Shown piece after piece: positions 7,612 to 16,354 of a DNA stretch of 54,196 nt. The notes under the pieces were generated by a model that saw only the letters and a list, made by a program, of their open reading frames with translations, was not told the origin of the DNA and ran no database searches. How positions within the stretch are numbered: the first letter of the stretch is position 1; each line of letters starts with the position of its first letter. The stretch is from an uncultured Spirochaetaceae bacterium (GTDB lineage: Bacteria; Spirochaetota; Spirochaetia; Sphaerochaetales; Sphaerochaetaceae). The stretch covers positions 1 through 54,196 of the forward strand of contig CALXLV010000004.1 of NCBI GenBank assembly GCA_944389295.1, given 5' to 3'. The translations under genes were made by a program, and so were the position numbers.

Positions 7612-8214
7612 TCAGCCGATGAAGGCTTTTATCTCGCCGAGAAGCTCGTTGTACTCTGTCACGAGGCGGAGATCAGGCTCCTCTTCAAGAATCCTTTCAG
7701 GAGCGCGGAAGAGGCAGCCGCCGTCAGCGCTGTGTATCATGGCAAGATCGTTATAGCTGTCTCCGGATGCAAAGACGCGGAAACCGATCTGGCGGAATGC
7801 ATCGACAGCCTTCTTCTTGCCGTTCTCAGTCCTCATCCTGATACCTGTTATCATGCCGCTGCCGTCAACTTCGAGGCTGTTGCAGAGTATTGTCGGGTAG
7901 CCGAGCTGCCTCATCAGAGGAAGGGCGAACTCGGTGAATGTGTCGGAGAGGATGACCACCTGCGTAAGCTCCCTGAGCGCGGAGAGGAACTCACCGGCCC
8001 CTTCCAGCGGCTTTATCGAGGCGATCACATCCTGTATATCCCTCAGCCCGAGGCCGTGCTCCCGCAGGATGGCGATGCGGTAATCCATGAGGCGGTGATA
8101 GTCAGGCTCATCGCGCGTCGTGCGCTTAAGCGCCTCAATTCCCGTTTTCTCCGCGAAAGCAATCCATATCTCCGGGACGAGAACACCTTCAAGATCAAGC
8201 GTGACTATCTCCAT
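7612..8214 (-). CDS. thrH: ThrH-type phosphoserine phosphatase / homoserine phosphotransferase
   Basis: HAD-superfamily enzyme, 200 residues. In Pseudomonas, ThrH dephosphorylates phosphoserine and can pass the phosphate to homoserine, linking serine and threonine synthesis. Features seen: motif I LDLEGVLVPE (DLE instead of DxD, characteristic of ThrH), motif II LSDTF, conserved lysines in GKKKAVDAF, and motif III GDSYNDLAM. Length and order of motifs match ThrH closely. The ATG has GGAGGG about 5 nt upstream. No other serine or threonine pathway gene is adjacent, although an aspartokinase lies 40 kb away in the window. Confidence 0.88.
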   Translation of the reverse strand: MEIVTLDLEGVLVPEIWIAFAEKTGIEALKRTTRDEPDYHRLMDYRIAILREHGLGLRDIQDVIASIKPLEGAGEFLSALRELTQVVILSDTFTEFALPLMRQLGYPTILCNSLEVDGSGMITGIRMRTENGKKKAVDAFRQIGFRVFASGDSYNDLAMIHSADGGCLFRAPERILEEEPDLRLVTEYNELLGEIKAFIG

Positions 8215-8278
8215 AGAACCCTCCAGATCGGATTATCTACGCTAGCGTGCGGATGGTCAATCGCTGTAGAATGAGGCA

Positions 8279-9160
8279 ATGAACGGGAAACTCTGCTACC
8301 CTCTCTCCTTCATTACCGGCGCGGTGATAGCTGCGATGGTGGTATTCAACACGGCGCTCGGCAAAGCGACGACGAATGAGGTCTCAATAACGGTCAACCA
8401 GATCACAGGGATAGCTGTGCTCACAGCGATAATCCTGATTTTCAGAAAAGACAGGAGAGTGAATCCCGAGAGGAAGAGCGCTCCGTGGTATCTCTGGGGA
8501 GGAGGCCTCTTCGGACTGGTGGTCATAACCTGCAACTACTTCTCCGTAAGCGGCGCAGGAGCGACTGTAGCAATGGGATCGGCAGTGCTCGGCCAGTGTC
8601 TTATGGGAATAGTCTATGATCTTACGGGATTCATGGGCATGAGGAAAAGGAGAACGGGCGGAAGGAAGCTGGCAGGCGCTGCGGTGTCTTTTGCGGGAAT
8701 TGCGGTGATGTTCCTCTTCTCCGGCACTCCCATAAGCCCGCTCTACGCGCTGATCGGAATTACAGCAGGTGCCGTGACGATGATCCAGATGGTCTACAAC
8801 TCACGCTTCGCATCACTCAAGGGAGCCTTCTTCTCGGCCCGCCAGAATGTGATCTCAGGACTTGCCGGAATACTGCTCTTCTCATTCACATTCATGCCGG
8901 AGGCCACGATCTCAGGGTGGAGAGCCCTCTCGTCTGTCAGCCCAGCGGTAATAACCGGCGGAGGCATTCTCGCCTGCTTCGTCGTCGTTTCCAGCAATAC
9001 GGTGATACCCAGAATACCCGCTTCGGCCTCATCCATGCTGATGTCCTCAGGACAGGTAATAACAGCAGTCGCGCTCGATGCCGCGATCTACTCGATATTC
9101 ACTCCATCGCTCCTTGCGGGAGCCCTGATAATGCTTATAGGGATAGCACTGCAGAAATAA
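8279..9160 (+). CDS. DMT-superfamily transporter, fused YdcZ (DUF606) type
   Basis: Inner-membrane protein of 293 residues with about ten hydrophobic helices. It reads as two tandem YdcZ/DUF606-like halves (each normally ~150 residues), with ITGAVIAAMVVFNTALGK at the start of the first and a related Q-N/Q-V helix pattern in the second (ARQNVISGLAG). The substrate is unknown. Its ATG lies 6 nt after a TAGAAT hexamer (8267-8272), although no good -35 is visible, and GAGG within that gap could also act as a Shine-Dalgarno. It converges on the AI-2E-type permease with 5 bp between stops. Confidence 0.78.
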   Translation: MNGKLCYPLSFITGAVIAAMVVFNTALGKATTNEVSITVNQITGIAVLTAIILIFRKDRRVNPERKSAPWYLWGGGLFGLVVITCNYFSVSGAGATVAMGSAVLGQCLMGIVYDLTGFMGMRKRRTGGRKLAGAAVSFAGIAVMFLFSGTPISPLYALIGITAGAVTMIQMVYNSRFASLKGAFFSARQNVISGLAGILLFSFTFMPEATISGWRALSSVSPAVITGGGILACFVVVSSNTVIPRIPASASSMLMSSGQVITAVALDAAIYSIFTPSLLAGALIMLIGIALQK

Positions 9161-9165
9161 GCGCC

Positions 9166-10335
9166 TTACTCATTATTCTCAGGATGGGGCTCGGGCATCT
9201 CGATGTCATCTATCTCATCGATATGGATGTTCCTGCGCTTCTTCCTGGACTTCTCGAAACGGCGGCGGTAATCCCTTCCCTCGGAGAGCATTATCGCGAT
9301 CGGCTTCATCGACGGAATATTGGCGGCAATGATCTGCATTATCGATGTGAGGGGAACGGCGAGGAACATGCCTGCAAGTCCCCATATGTATCCCCAGACG
9401 GCAAGGGCTACGAGGATCACAAGCGGAGAGATGTTGAGCTGCACGCCCTGCAGCCTAGGATCGATGATGTTCCCGAGTATCATCTCGATCATTATGAAAA
9501 GAATCGTTATATAGAGCACAGTCCCCCACTCCGGCGAGAACTGGATGATCGCCATTATGATTGCGCAGAACGTGGTGACTATCGAGCCGATCGTGGGGAT
9601 AAAGTTGAGAATTGCGGCAAGAACTCCCCAGACAAGGGCGAAATCAAGGCCGGAGACAACCGAGACAAGATAGTAGAGAAAACCTGTGATGATGCTTATC
9701 ACGACCTTTATCATCAGGTATTTCGACATCTGCCTGTTCATCCTCGCGACCATCTGTCCCGCCCTCTGGGCCTTTCCTCTGGGAAGCGCCTCCAGCAGCT
9801 TCGGGAAGATCGTCTGCCGCTCAAGTATTATGAAGAGAAGATATACATAGACGAGGAGCGCATCGGAGAGGATATCTATGAATTTTCCCGATACGGAAGT
9901 CAGAGATGACATCAGCACGCCGTACCAGTCTATGTCGAGGAATGAAAGAAGCGAGAAAGCCTCGGGGTCCTCCTCAAGATACGGCGCGATCATCTCCGAG
10001 ATATATCTGTCAAACGACTGCACCCTCGGAGCATATGCCGGCACGCCGTCAGGCTGTATCAGCATGTTCACCATCAGGAAGAATACGTAGACAAAGAGTA
10101 TGAAGATGACAAGCACCAGAAGCATCACCAGCGCCGTCGAGATGATCCTCGGTATCCGCATCCTGTCCATCCTCGAAAGCACCGGATTGACAAGAACGAA
10201 GATGAAGAACGCTATCACGAACGGGAGCACGAAGCTGGCGCACTCCTTGAGCACATAGAGAAACAGCACACACGCTATGAAGGCAAGGAGATTCCTCACC
10301 TGTCTCTTGGTACTGTCCGCTATGCCTGGATTCAT
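9166..10335 (-). CDS. AI-2E/PerM-family transporter
   Basis: 389-residue membrane protein of the TqsA/PerM family, proposed autoinducer or ion/solute exporters. The pattern fits: two TM helices at 18-50 and 60-90, a soluble segment (about 95-150), then the conserved C-terminal helices with LNFIPTIGSIV and DPRLQGVQLNISPLVI-type motifs, which define the family. The tail after residue 350 is very basic then acidic (RRRFEKSRKKRRNI ... EMPEPHPENNE). The substrate cannot be predicted. It has its own promoter, reading away from TrmJ, and no Shine-Dalgarno. Confidence 0.85.
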   Translation of the reverse strand: MNPGIADSTKRQVRNLLAFIACVLFLYVLKECASFVLPFVIAFFIFVLVNPVLSRMDRMRIPRIISTALVMLLVLVIFILFVYVFFLMVNMLIQPDGVPAYAPRVQSFDRYISEMIAPYLEEDPEAFSLLSFLDIDWYGVLMSSLTSVSGKFIDILSDALLVYVYLLFIILERQTIFPKLLEALPRGKAQRAGQMVARMNRQMSKYLMIKVVISIITGFLYYLVSVVSGLDFALVWGVLAAILNFIPTIGSIVTTFCAIIMAIIQFSPEWGTVLYITILFIMIEMILGNIIDPRLQGVQLNISPLVILVALAVWGYIWGLAGMFLAVPLTSIMQIIAANIPSMKPIAIMLSEGRDYRRRFEKSRKKRRNIHIDEIDDIEMPEPHPENNE

Positions 10336-10342
10336 AGTGTGG

Positions 10343-10372
10343 ATTCTACATTACTATGGCAAAAACTGGCAA
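10343..10372 (-). promoter_or_regulatory. Promoter of the AI-2E-type transporter, probably leaderless
   Basis: Minus strand TTGCCA (10372-10367), 18-nt spacer, TAGAAT (10348-10343), then CCACACT and ATG at 10335: 7 nt from -10 to the start codon. Confidence 0.6.
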
Positions 10373-10392
10373 TATGCTATATCCTCGCCCAT

Positions 10393-11145
10393 ATGGAGAG
10401 AGAGGCTTATCTCAGCCGGGTCCGGATAGTTCTTGTGGACACGCAGGACGGAGCCAATATCGGGTCTGTATGCCGTGCTATGAAAACAATGGGAATAGAG
10501 GATCTGGCTATTGTCGGAGAGAGGGTCTACGACGAGGACAGGGTCAGGACACTTGCCCTTCACGCCGCGGATGTATGGGAAAGAGCGAAGAGATTCCCTA
10601 CGCTGGAGGAGGCGCTTGCCGACAGCATATTCACGGTCGGTGCCACGAGAAGAAGAGGAAAGTTCCGCAAGCTCAGCGCGTATTCGCCGGAACAGCTTTC
10701 GGAGAAGATCTCATCGCTTCCGGAAGGACGCATCTCGATTGTATTCGGAAGAGAATCCGACGGACTGAGGGATGACGAGGTTGCGCTCTGCTCGTCTATA
10801 GTAACAATTCCGACATCAGAGAGTTTCCCATCCCTCAATCTCTCACAGGCAGTGCAGATCATATGCTACGTCCTCTTCCGCGGCGCGCTCGTATATAAGC
10901 AGGGCATGGTCGCAGTATCGCATGATACTGTGAAGGAAGCTGCGGCTGAGATGACAGATCATCTTGCTGCCATGGGCTACTTCAAGATGGCGGACGAGGA
11001 GAAATGGACGAACCAGCTTCTCAGGGACATCATTGAGCGCGCTGCCCTCTCAGGAGAGGAACTGAGGCGCTTCTCGAAGATATTCAGGAAAGCCGAGCTT
11101 ATAGCCATGCACAAAAGAGAGGAAAAGGATGCACCGGTTTCTTGA
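10393..11145 (+). CDS. trmJ: TrmJ-like tRNA/rRNA 2'-O-methyltransferase (SPOUT)
   Basis: SAM-dependent methyltransferase with a deep trefoil knot. TrmJ modifies position 32 of tRNAs. The 250-residue protein begins MEREAYLSRVRIVLVDTQ and carries the three SPOUT motifs: ANIGSVCRAMKTMG (motif 1), IVFGRESDGLRDDEV (motif 2) and IPTSESFPSLNLSQAV (motif 3). A helical C-terminal ~70 residues is typical of TrmJ. The ATG at 10393 is chosen since the family starts just before RIVLV. An ATG at 10339 would add a non-conserved peptide. It heads a run of three genes, with a 17-bp overlap into the phosphodiesterase. Confidence 0.85.
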   Translation: MEREAYLSRVRIVLVDTQDGANIGSVCRAMKTMGIEDLAIVGERVYDEDRVRTLALHAADVWERAKRFPTLEEALADSIFTVGATRRRGKFRKLSAYSPEQLSEKISSLPEGRISIVFGRESDGLRDDEVALCSSIVTIPTSESFPSLNLSQAVQIICYVLFRGALVYKQGMVAVSHDTVKEAAAEMTDHLAAMGYFKMADEEKWTNQLLRDIIERAALSGEELRRFSKIFRKAELIAMHKREEKDAPVS

Positions 11146-11923
11146 TCCGATGCCGCGCGTGGTCGCCCACAGGGGTGACTCGAAGAACTTCCCGGAGAAC
11201 ACCATTCCCGCATTTGAATCGGCTGCGGCCCTCGGCGTGGATGTCATAGAGACGGACGTCCATCTTACAAAGGACGGCGAGATCGTAATCTGGCACGATC
11301 CTACGCTTGAGAGGAACACGGACGGAAGCGGGACGCTTGAGAGCCATACTCTCGGGGAGCTGAAAGCACTCGATGCTGGTTACACGTTCACGCATGATGG
11401 GCACAATTACCCTTACAGAGGAAAGGGCGTGAGGATAGCTACTCTGAGGGAAGCCCTCACGGCATGTCCCGAGATGAGGTTCAACATCGACCTCAAAAGT
11501 CAGGAGGAGGATATCGTCGAGAGGTACCTCGGCGTAATAAATGACTGCGATGCCGCAGACCGTGTCTGCACAGCGTCATTCCATCTCGGCAATCTCAAAA
11601 AACTGAGACGCATCGCGCCGCATATGCTGACATCTGTATCGACGCTGGAGGTAATTCCGCTTCTTCTCAGGCAGAAAACGCATCTCCTGCCGCGCGCCTT
11701 CGGCCGCAGGATAATCTTCCAGGTGCCAGTCAGCCAGTGGGGCATAAAGATAATAACGGAAAAGTTCGTCAGAGACATGCACAGCCGCGATGCGGTAGTG
11801 ATGGTCTGGACGATAAACGACAGCGAGACGATGAAAAAACTCTTCTCCATCGGTGTCGATACGGTAATGACCGATGATCCGAGGCTTCTGATAAAGACAG
11901 CCGAGGAGATGGGAATAAGATAG
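11129..11923 (+). CDS. Glycerophosphodiester phosphodiesterase family protein
   Basis: Hydrolyses glycerophosphodiesters to glycerol-3-phosphate plus alcohol. The 264-residue protein has no signal peptide, so it is cytoplasmic (UgpQ-like rather than GlpQ). Catalytic signatures seen: AHRGDSKNFPENT at residues 11-23 (general acid/base His and substrate Arg), E39 and D41 in VIETDVHLTKDG, and IWHDPTLERNTDG with the second catalytic His. The closing MVWTINDSE and DTVMTDDP motifs are also family-typical. It overlaps trmJ by 17 bp and is followed after 22 nt by the DUF362 protein, with GGAGG before the latter. Confidence 0.88.
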   Translation: MHRFLDPMPRVVAHRGDSKNFPENTIPAFESAAALGVDVIETDVHLTKDGEIVIWHDPTLERNTDGSGTLESHTLGELKALDAGYTFTHDGHNYPYRGKGVRIATLREALTACPEMRFNIDLKSQEEDIVERYLGVINDCDAADRVCTASFHLGNLKKLRRIAPHMLTSVSTLEVIPLLLRQKTHLLPRAFGRRIIFQVPVSQWGIKIITEKFVRDMHSRDAVVMVWTINDSETMKKLFSIGVDTVMTDDPRLLIKTAEEMGIR

Positions 11924-11945
11924 CAATATTCAGGAAGGAGGCGCT

Positions 11946-13049
11946 ATGGCAAGCAATGTGTATTTTTCCGACCTGCGGACAGGATTCGGGAACTCCCTTC
12001 TCGACAAGCTGGGCCGGGTAATGGAGAGAGCGGGATTCGGCGATATAGACTTCGAGGATCACTATGCCGCAATTAAGCTCCACTTCGGCGAGCCGGGGAA
12101 CCTCGCGTTCCTGAGGCCGAACTGGGCGAAGAAAGTCGCGGATGAGGTGAAGAAAAGAGGTGGAAAGCCGTTCCTCACAGACTGCAACACACTCTATGTC
12201 GGAGGAAGGAAGAACGCTCTCGATCATATGGATACGGCAATGGAGAACGGCTTCTCTCCGATGTCCACCGGCTGCCAGATAATAATAGCTGACGGTCTCA
12301 AGGGGATGGACGACACAGAAGTTCCCGTTGACGGAAAGTATGTCAAAGAGGCGAAGATCGGACGCGCCATAATGGATGCGGACATCATAATCTCGCTCAG
12401 CCACTTCAAGGGCCATGAGGCCACAGGCTTCGGGGGCGCGCTGAAGAACATAGGAATGGGCTCGGGTTCAAGACGCGGCAAAATGGAGATGCACTCCGCA
12501 GGCAAGCCGAACGTCAATCCTGACAAATGCATCTCATGCAGAAAATGCGAGAAAATCTGTGCACACGGCGCTCCCACGTTCACGTCCGGCAAGTGCGTGA
12601 TAGATCACGACAAGTGCGTCGGCTGCGGCCGCTGCATAGCCATCTGTCCGAAAGATGCGATTGTCGAGGGCACGTCTAACTCAAATGAGATCCTGAACTG
12701 CAAGATGATGGAATATGCGAAGGCAGTCCTGCAGGACAGACCGGCTTTCCACATCGCCATCGCCATCGACATCTCACCCAACTGCGACTGCCACGGCGAG
12801 AACGATGCCCCGATAATCCCCAACATCGGCATATTCGCCTCCACCGATCCTGTCGCGCTCGACCAGGCATGCGCCGATGCCGCGAACAAGATGCCGGAGA
12901 ACCCTGGAACGATGCTCTCAGAATCGGCTCACGGACATCACGACCACTTCGATGACGTGCATCCGGACACCAACTGGAAGCAGGGTCTGGAATATGCGGA
13001 ATCGATAGGACTCGGCACGAGGGAATACAATCTCATCACTGTAAAATGA
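11946..13049 (+). CDS. DUF362 protein with C-terminal di-[4Fe-4S] ferredoxin domain
   Basis: 367 residues. Residues ~1-175 and 235-367 form the DUF362 fold, with the conserved AAIKLHFGEPGN, TDCNTLYVGGR and SLSHFKGHEATGFGGALKNI stretches. Between them sit two ferredoxin motifs: CISCRKCEKIC and CVGCGRCIAIC...P, giving ligands for two [4Fe-4S] clusters. The fusion of DUF362 with a ferredoxin is widespread in strict anaerobes, but its reaction is unknown. No signal peptide is visible. It is last in the trmJ-GDPD-DUF362 run, has a Shine-Dalgarno AGGAGG 6 nt before the ATG, and is followed by a hairpin terminator. Confidence 0.85.
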   Translation: MASNVYFSDLRTGFGNSLLDKLGRVMERAGFGDIDFEDHYAAIKLHFGEPGNLAFLRPNWAKKVADEVKKRGGKPFLTDCNTLYVGGRKNALDHMDTAMENGFSPMSTGCQIIIADGLKGMDDTEVPVDGKYVKEAKIGRAIMDADIIISLSHFKGHEATGFGGALKNIGMGSGSRRGKMEMHSAGKPNVNPDKCISCRKCEKICAHGAPTFTSGKCVIDHDKCVGCGRCIAICPKDAIVEGTSNSNEILNCKMMEYAKAVLQDRPAFHIAIAIDISPNCDCHGENDAPIIPNIGIFASTDPVALDQACADAANKMPENPGTMLSESAHGHHDHFDDVHPDTNWKQGLEYAESIGLGTREYNLITVK

Positions 13050-13055
13050 ACTTCC

Positions 13056-13090
13056 GGGGAGAGGACCGCAGCGCCTCTCCCCTATTCTTC
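13056..13090 (+). terminator. Terminator after the DUF362 gene
   Basis: Perfect 9-bp stem GGGGAGAGG/CCTCTCCCC (13056-13064, 13074-13082) with a 9-nt loop, followed by a mixed TATTCTTC rather than a pure U-run. Confidence 0.6.
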
Positions 13091-13202
13091 TCTGAATAAG
13101 CCGGGAAAACAGCAGCACGCAAATTCAGGTACTCTCAGTTATCTGCTGAGACGATTTTGTGCAATCCAGCAATGTGACGGTTTGAATACTCCTCAGAACT
13201 TC

Positions 13203-14012
13203 TCACCGCTGGCAGGATGGACAGAATACACTGCTCCGGCCCGATATTAAAATCTTTTCCAGCGTACTGCCGCAGACTGGACAGGGTTTTCCTCCGCGCC
13301 CGTAGACACGCAGGTACGGTGTATTGCGGTATTCCCGTCCGCCCGATGCCAGATATTCCTCCGCGGTCATGGCATTCTTCTCGGTAAAATATGTCAGGCA
13401 GCGCGGAATCTGCAGAGCCAGATTCTCCCACTCCCATTCATCAAGAGAAACTGCAGAACACTGCGGACTTATCCCGGCTGCGAAGAGTATCTCATCAGAA
13501 TAGATGTTCCCTATGCCGGCGATGATGCTCTGATCCATCAGGCAGGTTTTCACACTGCGCCGGCTCTCTGCACATCGGGAGATGAGATAATCTGCAGAAA
13601 GATCATACGGTTCGGGCCCGAGCTTCTCTATACCTCCGTACTCCTTCTCTCCCTGACGTATCAGCCATATCCTGCCGAACCTGCGCGTATCGGAGAAACG
13701 CAGTTCCATGCCGTCATCAAGAAAGAATACCGCATGCGTATGTTTCTCGCTCTGGGAACCCGCCGGAACGCACAAGAGGCATCCGGTCATGCGGAGATGA
13801 ACCATCATTCTGTCGCCGCTCTCCATCCACAGCGAAAGGTACTTTCCCCTCCTTGAGAGTTCTGCGATGCGCTGACCGGCAATCTCTCTGCAGAATGCGT
13901 CTGCATCGATTATCACGTCAGGGCTTGTGACTTTAAGACTAACGATCCTGCGTCCCGCAAGCTGGGGAGCAAGTATCCTCCTCCCACTCTCAACTTCGGG
14001 AAACTCAGGCAT
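13203..14012 (-). CDS. mutM: Formamidopyrimidine-DNA glycosylase (MutM/Fpg/Nei family)
   Basis: Bifunctional DNA glycosylase/AP lyase for oxidised purines, 269 residues, the normal length. The N-terminus MPEFPEVE supplies the catalytic Pro2 and Glu3 (the usual MPELPEVE with L4 to F). The conserved lysine of RRGKYLSLW follows at about residue 57. The helix-two-turn-helix is LMDQSIIAGIGNIYSDE, and the C-terminal zinc finger is CPVC...CPSC. All catalytic elements look intact. Fpg and Nei-type members are not separable by eye. It overlaps the radical SAM gene upstream by 8 bp, so it belongs to the MarR-DUF1848-SPL operon. Confidence 0.9.
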   Translation of the reverse strand: MPEFPEVESGRRILAPQLAGRRIVSLKVTSPDVIIDADAFCREIAGQRIAELSRRGKYLSLWMESGDRMMVHLRMTGCLLCVPAGSQSEKHTHAVFFLDDGMELRFSDTRRFGRIWLIRQGEKEYGGIEKLGPEPYDLSADYLISRCAESRRSVKTCLMDQSIIAGIGNIYSDEILFAAGISPQCSAVSLDEWEWENLALQIPRCLTYFTEKNAMTAEEYLASGGREYRNTPYLRVYGRGGKPCPVCGSTLEKILISGRSSVFCPSCQR

Positions 14013-14904
14013 CGGCGCACCTCCTCGCAGATTTCTTTATCCTTTCATGATAAAAATAATTTACTACCACAGGCGGTGCAGCAAAGGGCCGGTGCATCGT
14101 ATCGTCATTGGTCAGATATTCAAGTCCAAGAGACTCTGCAAACATCTGCATCTCCGTATCGAGGTTTTCCCAGTACGAGAGGTCTCCATGCATGTATATC
14201 TCCTCATATAAAGGAAGGAGACCGGGATGCTCACGCTTTATGAACTCCATGATCTGCATGCGGAAACCACCGCGGAGATTGAGGTTCTCCAGCCATATAA
14301 GATCGCAGTACCCCGCTGTCTTTCTGATAATGACCTTCACATCCGTTATTCCCGGAAATATAGGAGAGATAAAACATGTCGTACGCACACCCGCTTCATG
14401 GAATATCCTCATTGCCTCAATCCTCGCCTCTATCGCCGAAGCTCTGTCCATAGCACTTCTGAACTCCTCATCGAGTGTATTGATCGACCATGACACACGC
14501 GCATCAGGAAAGCTCTTTATCAGTTCAAGATCGCGCAGAACGAGATCGGACTTCGTCGCAATGCTTATGCGGGCGCCGCTTCCGCACATCTCCTCAAGAA
14601 AAGCTCGTGTCCGTCCGTAAACAGCTTCCTGAGGATTGTAAGGATCAGTCACAGAGCCTATGAATATCTCTCGTCCGCTGTATCTTGCCGGACTGCGGAC
14701 AGGTTTCCAGTATTTCACGTCAAGGAAATCACCCCAAGGTTCAGTATGCCCGGAAAAGCGTTTCATGAACGATGCATAGCAGTACATGCAGCCGTGCGTG
14801 CAGCCTGTATATGGATTTACAGAGAACTCGCAGACAGGAAGATTCGAGCGCGTCAGGATGCCCGAGGTCTCCACGAGCCTTATAACAGGTCCGGACACTG
14901 GCAA
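14005..14904 (-). CDS. SPL-like radical SAM protein
   Basis: 299-residue radical SAM protein of the spore-photoproduct-lyase-like COG1533 group. The cluster-binding motif is CTHGCMYCYAS at about residue 35 (C-x3-C-x2-C). Further family motifs are VGSVTDPYNPQEAVYGRTR and RVSWSINTLDEEF. SPL repairs UV thymine dimers in Firmicutes, but COG1533 members in non-sporeformers are of unproven substrate. It lacks the C-terminal substrate cysteine region that would make a true SPL call safe. It overlaps mutM (8 bp) and DUF1848 (25 bp). Confidence 0.8.
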   Translation of the reverse strand: MPVSGPVIRLVETSGILTRSNLPVCEFSVNPYTGCTHGCMYCYASFMKRFSGHTEPWGDFLDVKYWKPVRSPARYSGREIFIGSVTDPYNPQEAVYGRTRAFLEEMCGSGARISIATKSDLVLRDLELIKSFPDARVSWSINTLDEEFRSAMDRASAIEARIEAMRIFHEAGVRTTCFISPIFPGITDVKVIIRKTAGYCDLIWLENLNLRGGFRMQIMEFIKREHPGLLPLYEEIYMHGDLSYWENLDTEMQMFAESLGLEYLTNDDTMHRPFAAPPVVVNYFYHERIKKSARRCADA

Positions 14905-15815
14905 TCCTCCATGAAAGATACCTGCCTTCCCTGCATGACAGTATCACCCTCTTCCAGATGCCCCAGAAGCAGCGGCGAGTACGGATCATGCAGTTTATAG
15001 TTCCCACGGGCGATCTTAGGATATTTGTTCGCATAGCAGTACCGGCAGCCATTGAGGCAGGTATCGTATGCACCTATATCCCTGGACTCGATGCAGCCGC
15101 AGCCATTTCTCATTCCCTTGTGCTTAATATTCCTGAAAACAACGCCGTTTGCTCTTCCAAGGATATCAAGGGTAATGCATCCCGAACGGTGTATCCCATA
15201 GCGTGACCAGTCCCCGCTGCTGCCGCAGATCTGAAGCCATAGACCGTTTTTCTCGGCTGTCCAGCCGAACCCTTCTGCGATAATCTCCATATCGCGTTCG
15301 GTGAAAGGAATCAGCTCAGGCATGTTGAACTCCAGCTTTCTGTACATCTCAACAAAGCTGAAAATGCATCTGTCGATATAAGGGCTGAGAGCGGAAGCCA
15401 TCCTGCTGAATGTCTCAAGGTGGTACCCGAGAGTGTATTTCTTCGTCAGAAGCACAGGATCATAACGCCATGCGACACGGCCGCGCCCGACCTTTTCCGA
15501 GAGCTCGGCAAGCGTATCTATACTCTCCTCGATCGAAGGAACTCCGGGTTCGGTATCCTTGCCGTATCCTGTGATCGTGTAATGGAAATAGGTATTGAAT
15601 CTCTCAGTTATCTCATGAAGCCTGCTGAGAATGGGACGGTAGTTCTTTGAGCAGAAAACAACGCAGTCAACCTTATCGGGCGCAAGCTCGTAGCGCATCA
15701 CCTTTGACGGAAACAGCGGGTTGCGCACAAGGACGTAACCTTCATTGAAACGTCTTAGAAGCCATTCTGTGTAATACTGGACTGTATCAGTCCTTCCGCC
15801 TGTGTTGATTATCAT
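14880..15815 (-). CDS. DUF1848 protein with C-terminal CxxxCxxC motif
   Basis: 311 residues, recognised as DUF1848 from its opening IINTGGRTDTVQYYTEWLL and the RNPLFPSKVMRYELAPD and VFCSKNYRPILSRL blocks. Two cysteine groups occur near the C-terminus: CGC at about 243 and CLNGCRYCYANKYP at about 256, the latter having the C-x3-C-x2-C spacing and aromatic of a radical SAM cluster site, but placed at the wrong end for a classical TIM barrel. The function is not established. It is coupled to the upstream MarR regulator (4-bp overlap) and to the SPL-like gene downstream (25-bp overlap). Confidence 0.75.
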   Translation of the reverse strand: MIINTGGRTDTVQYYTEWLLRRFNEGYVLVRNPLFPSKVMRYELAPDKVDCVVFCSKNYRPILSRLHEITERFNTYFHYTITGYGKDTEPGVPSIEESIDTLAELSEKVGRGRVAWRYDPVLLTKKYTLGYHLETFSRMASALSPYIDRCIFSFVEMYRKLEFNMPELIPFTERDMEIIAEGFGWTAEKNGLWLQICGSSGDWSRYGIHRSGCITLDILGRANGVVFRNIKHKGMRNGCGCIESRDIGAYDTCLNGCRYCYANKYPKIARGNYKLHDPYSPLLLGHLEEGDTVMQGRQVSFMEDCQCPDLL

Positions 15816-16270
15816 TGCGCCTCCATTGCCGCGGCGAATCTCCGTTCCATGCTGCCGGAGAACTTCCGCGTAATGCGGACAAGGAGTTCGGCCTCCTTCT
15901 GGGAAAGATCGTTCATAGCATCTATCTCAGCAGATGCCGCAGGAGCGATTATCCTGCCGATATGCTCATATCCTTCTGCCGTCATCTTTATCACCCTGCT
16001 CCGCCTGTCATCTGCAGACTCTGAAAGAGAGAGGTATCCTCTGTCCGCAAATTTCCTGACTATAGCGCTGACAGTCTGCTTCGTCGCGGAAAGCCGTGAG
16101 CATATATCAGCCTGCAGGCAGCCGTCAGGAGAGAACCAGATGATATCGAGCACGAACAGTTCCTTCGCAGTAAGCCCATGATGGTGCGCATATGACTCAA
16201 AGACCGCAAACTGGATATCCCGGAAACGGTCGTAGATATTCACATATTCTCTTGCTTTCTCTCTGTCCAT
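15812..16270 (-). CDS. MarR-family transcriptional regulator
   Basis: 152-residue winged-helix repressor. The recognition region is CSRLSATKQTVSAIVRKFADRGYLSLSESADDRRSRVI, in which the DxRSR wing is diagnostic for MarR. N- and C-terminal helices form the dimer interface. It is the first gene of the operon with DUF1848, the SPL-like protein and mutM. A TAGTC-N8-GACTA palindrome lies immediately upstream of its ATG, consistent with autoregulation. The inducer is unknown; some MarR proteins respond to oxidants, which would suit the repair cargo. Confidence 0.87.
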   Translation of the reverse strand: MDREKAREYVNIYDRFRDIQFAVFESYAHHHGLTAKELFVLDIIWFSPDGCLQADICSRLSATKQTVSAIVRKFADRGYLSLSESADDRRSRVIKMTAEGYEHIGRIIAPAASAEIDAMNDLSQKEAELLVRITRKFSGSMERRFAAAMEAQ

Positions 16271-16272
16271 AA

Positions 16273-16290
16273 TAGTCTATTATTTGACTA
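16273..16290. promoter_or_regulatory. Candidate MarR operator
   Basis: Inverted repeat TAGTC-N8-GACTA ending 2 nt before the MarR start codon, where bound protein would block transcription or initiation. Confidence 0.5.
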
Positions 16291-16354
16291 CATTGCAGTA
16301 AATATATCCAGTCAATGAACAGTCATCCTGCTCAGCACGAAAGGATGGCATATA

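Noticed and set aside
8917..9909. 330-codon open frame opposite the AI-2E permease and overlapping the YdcZ-type gene
   Set aside because: Composition is rich in H, R and D without structure, it crosses two convincing genes, and no initiation signal is present.
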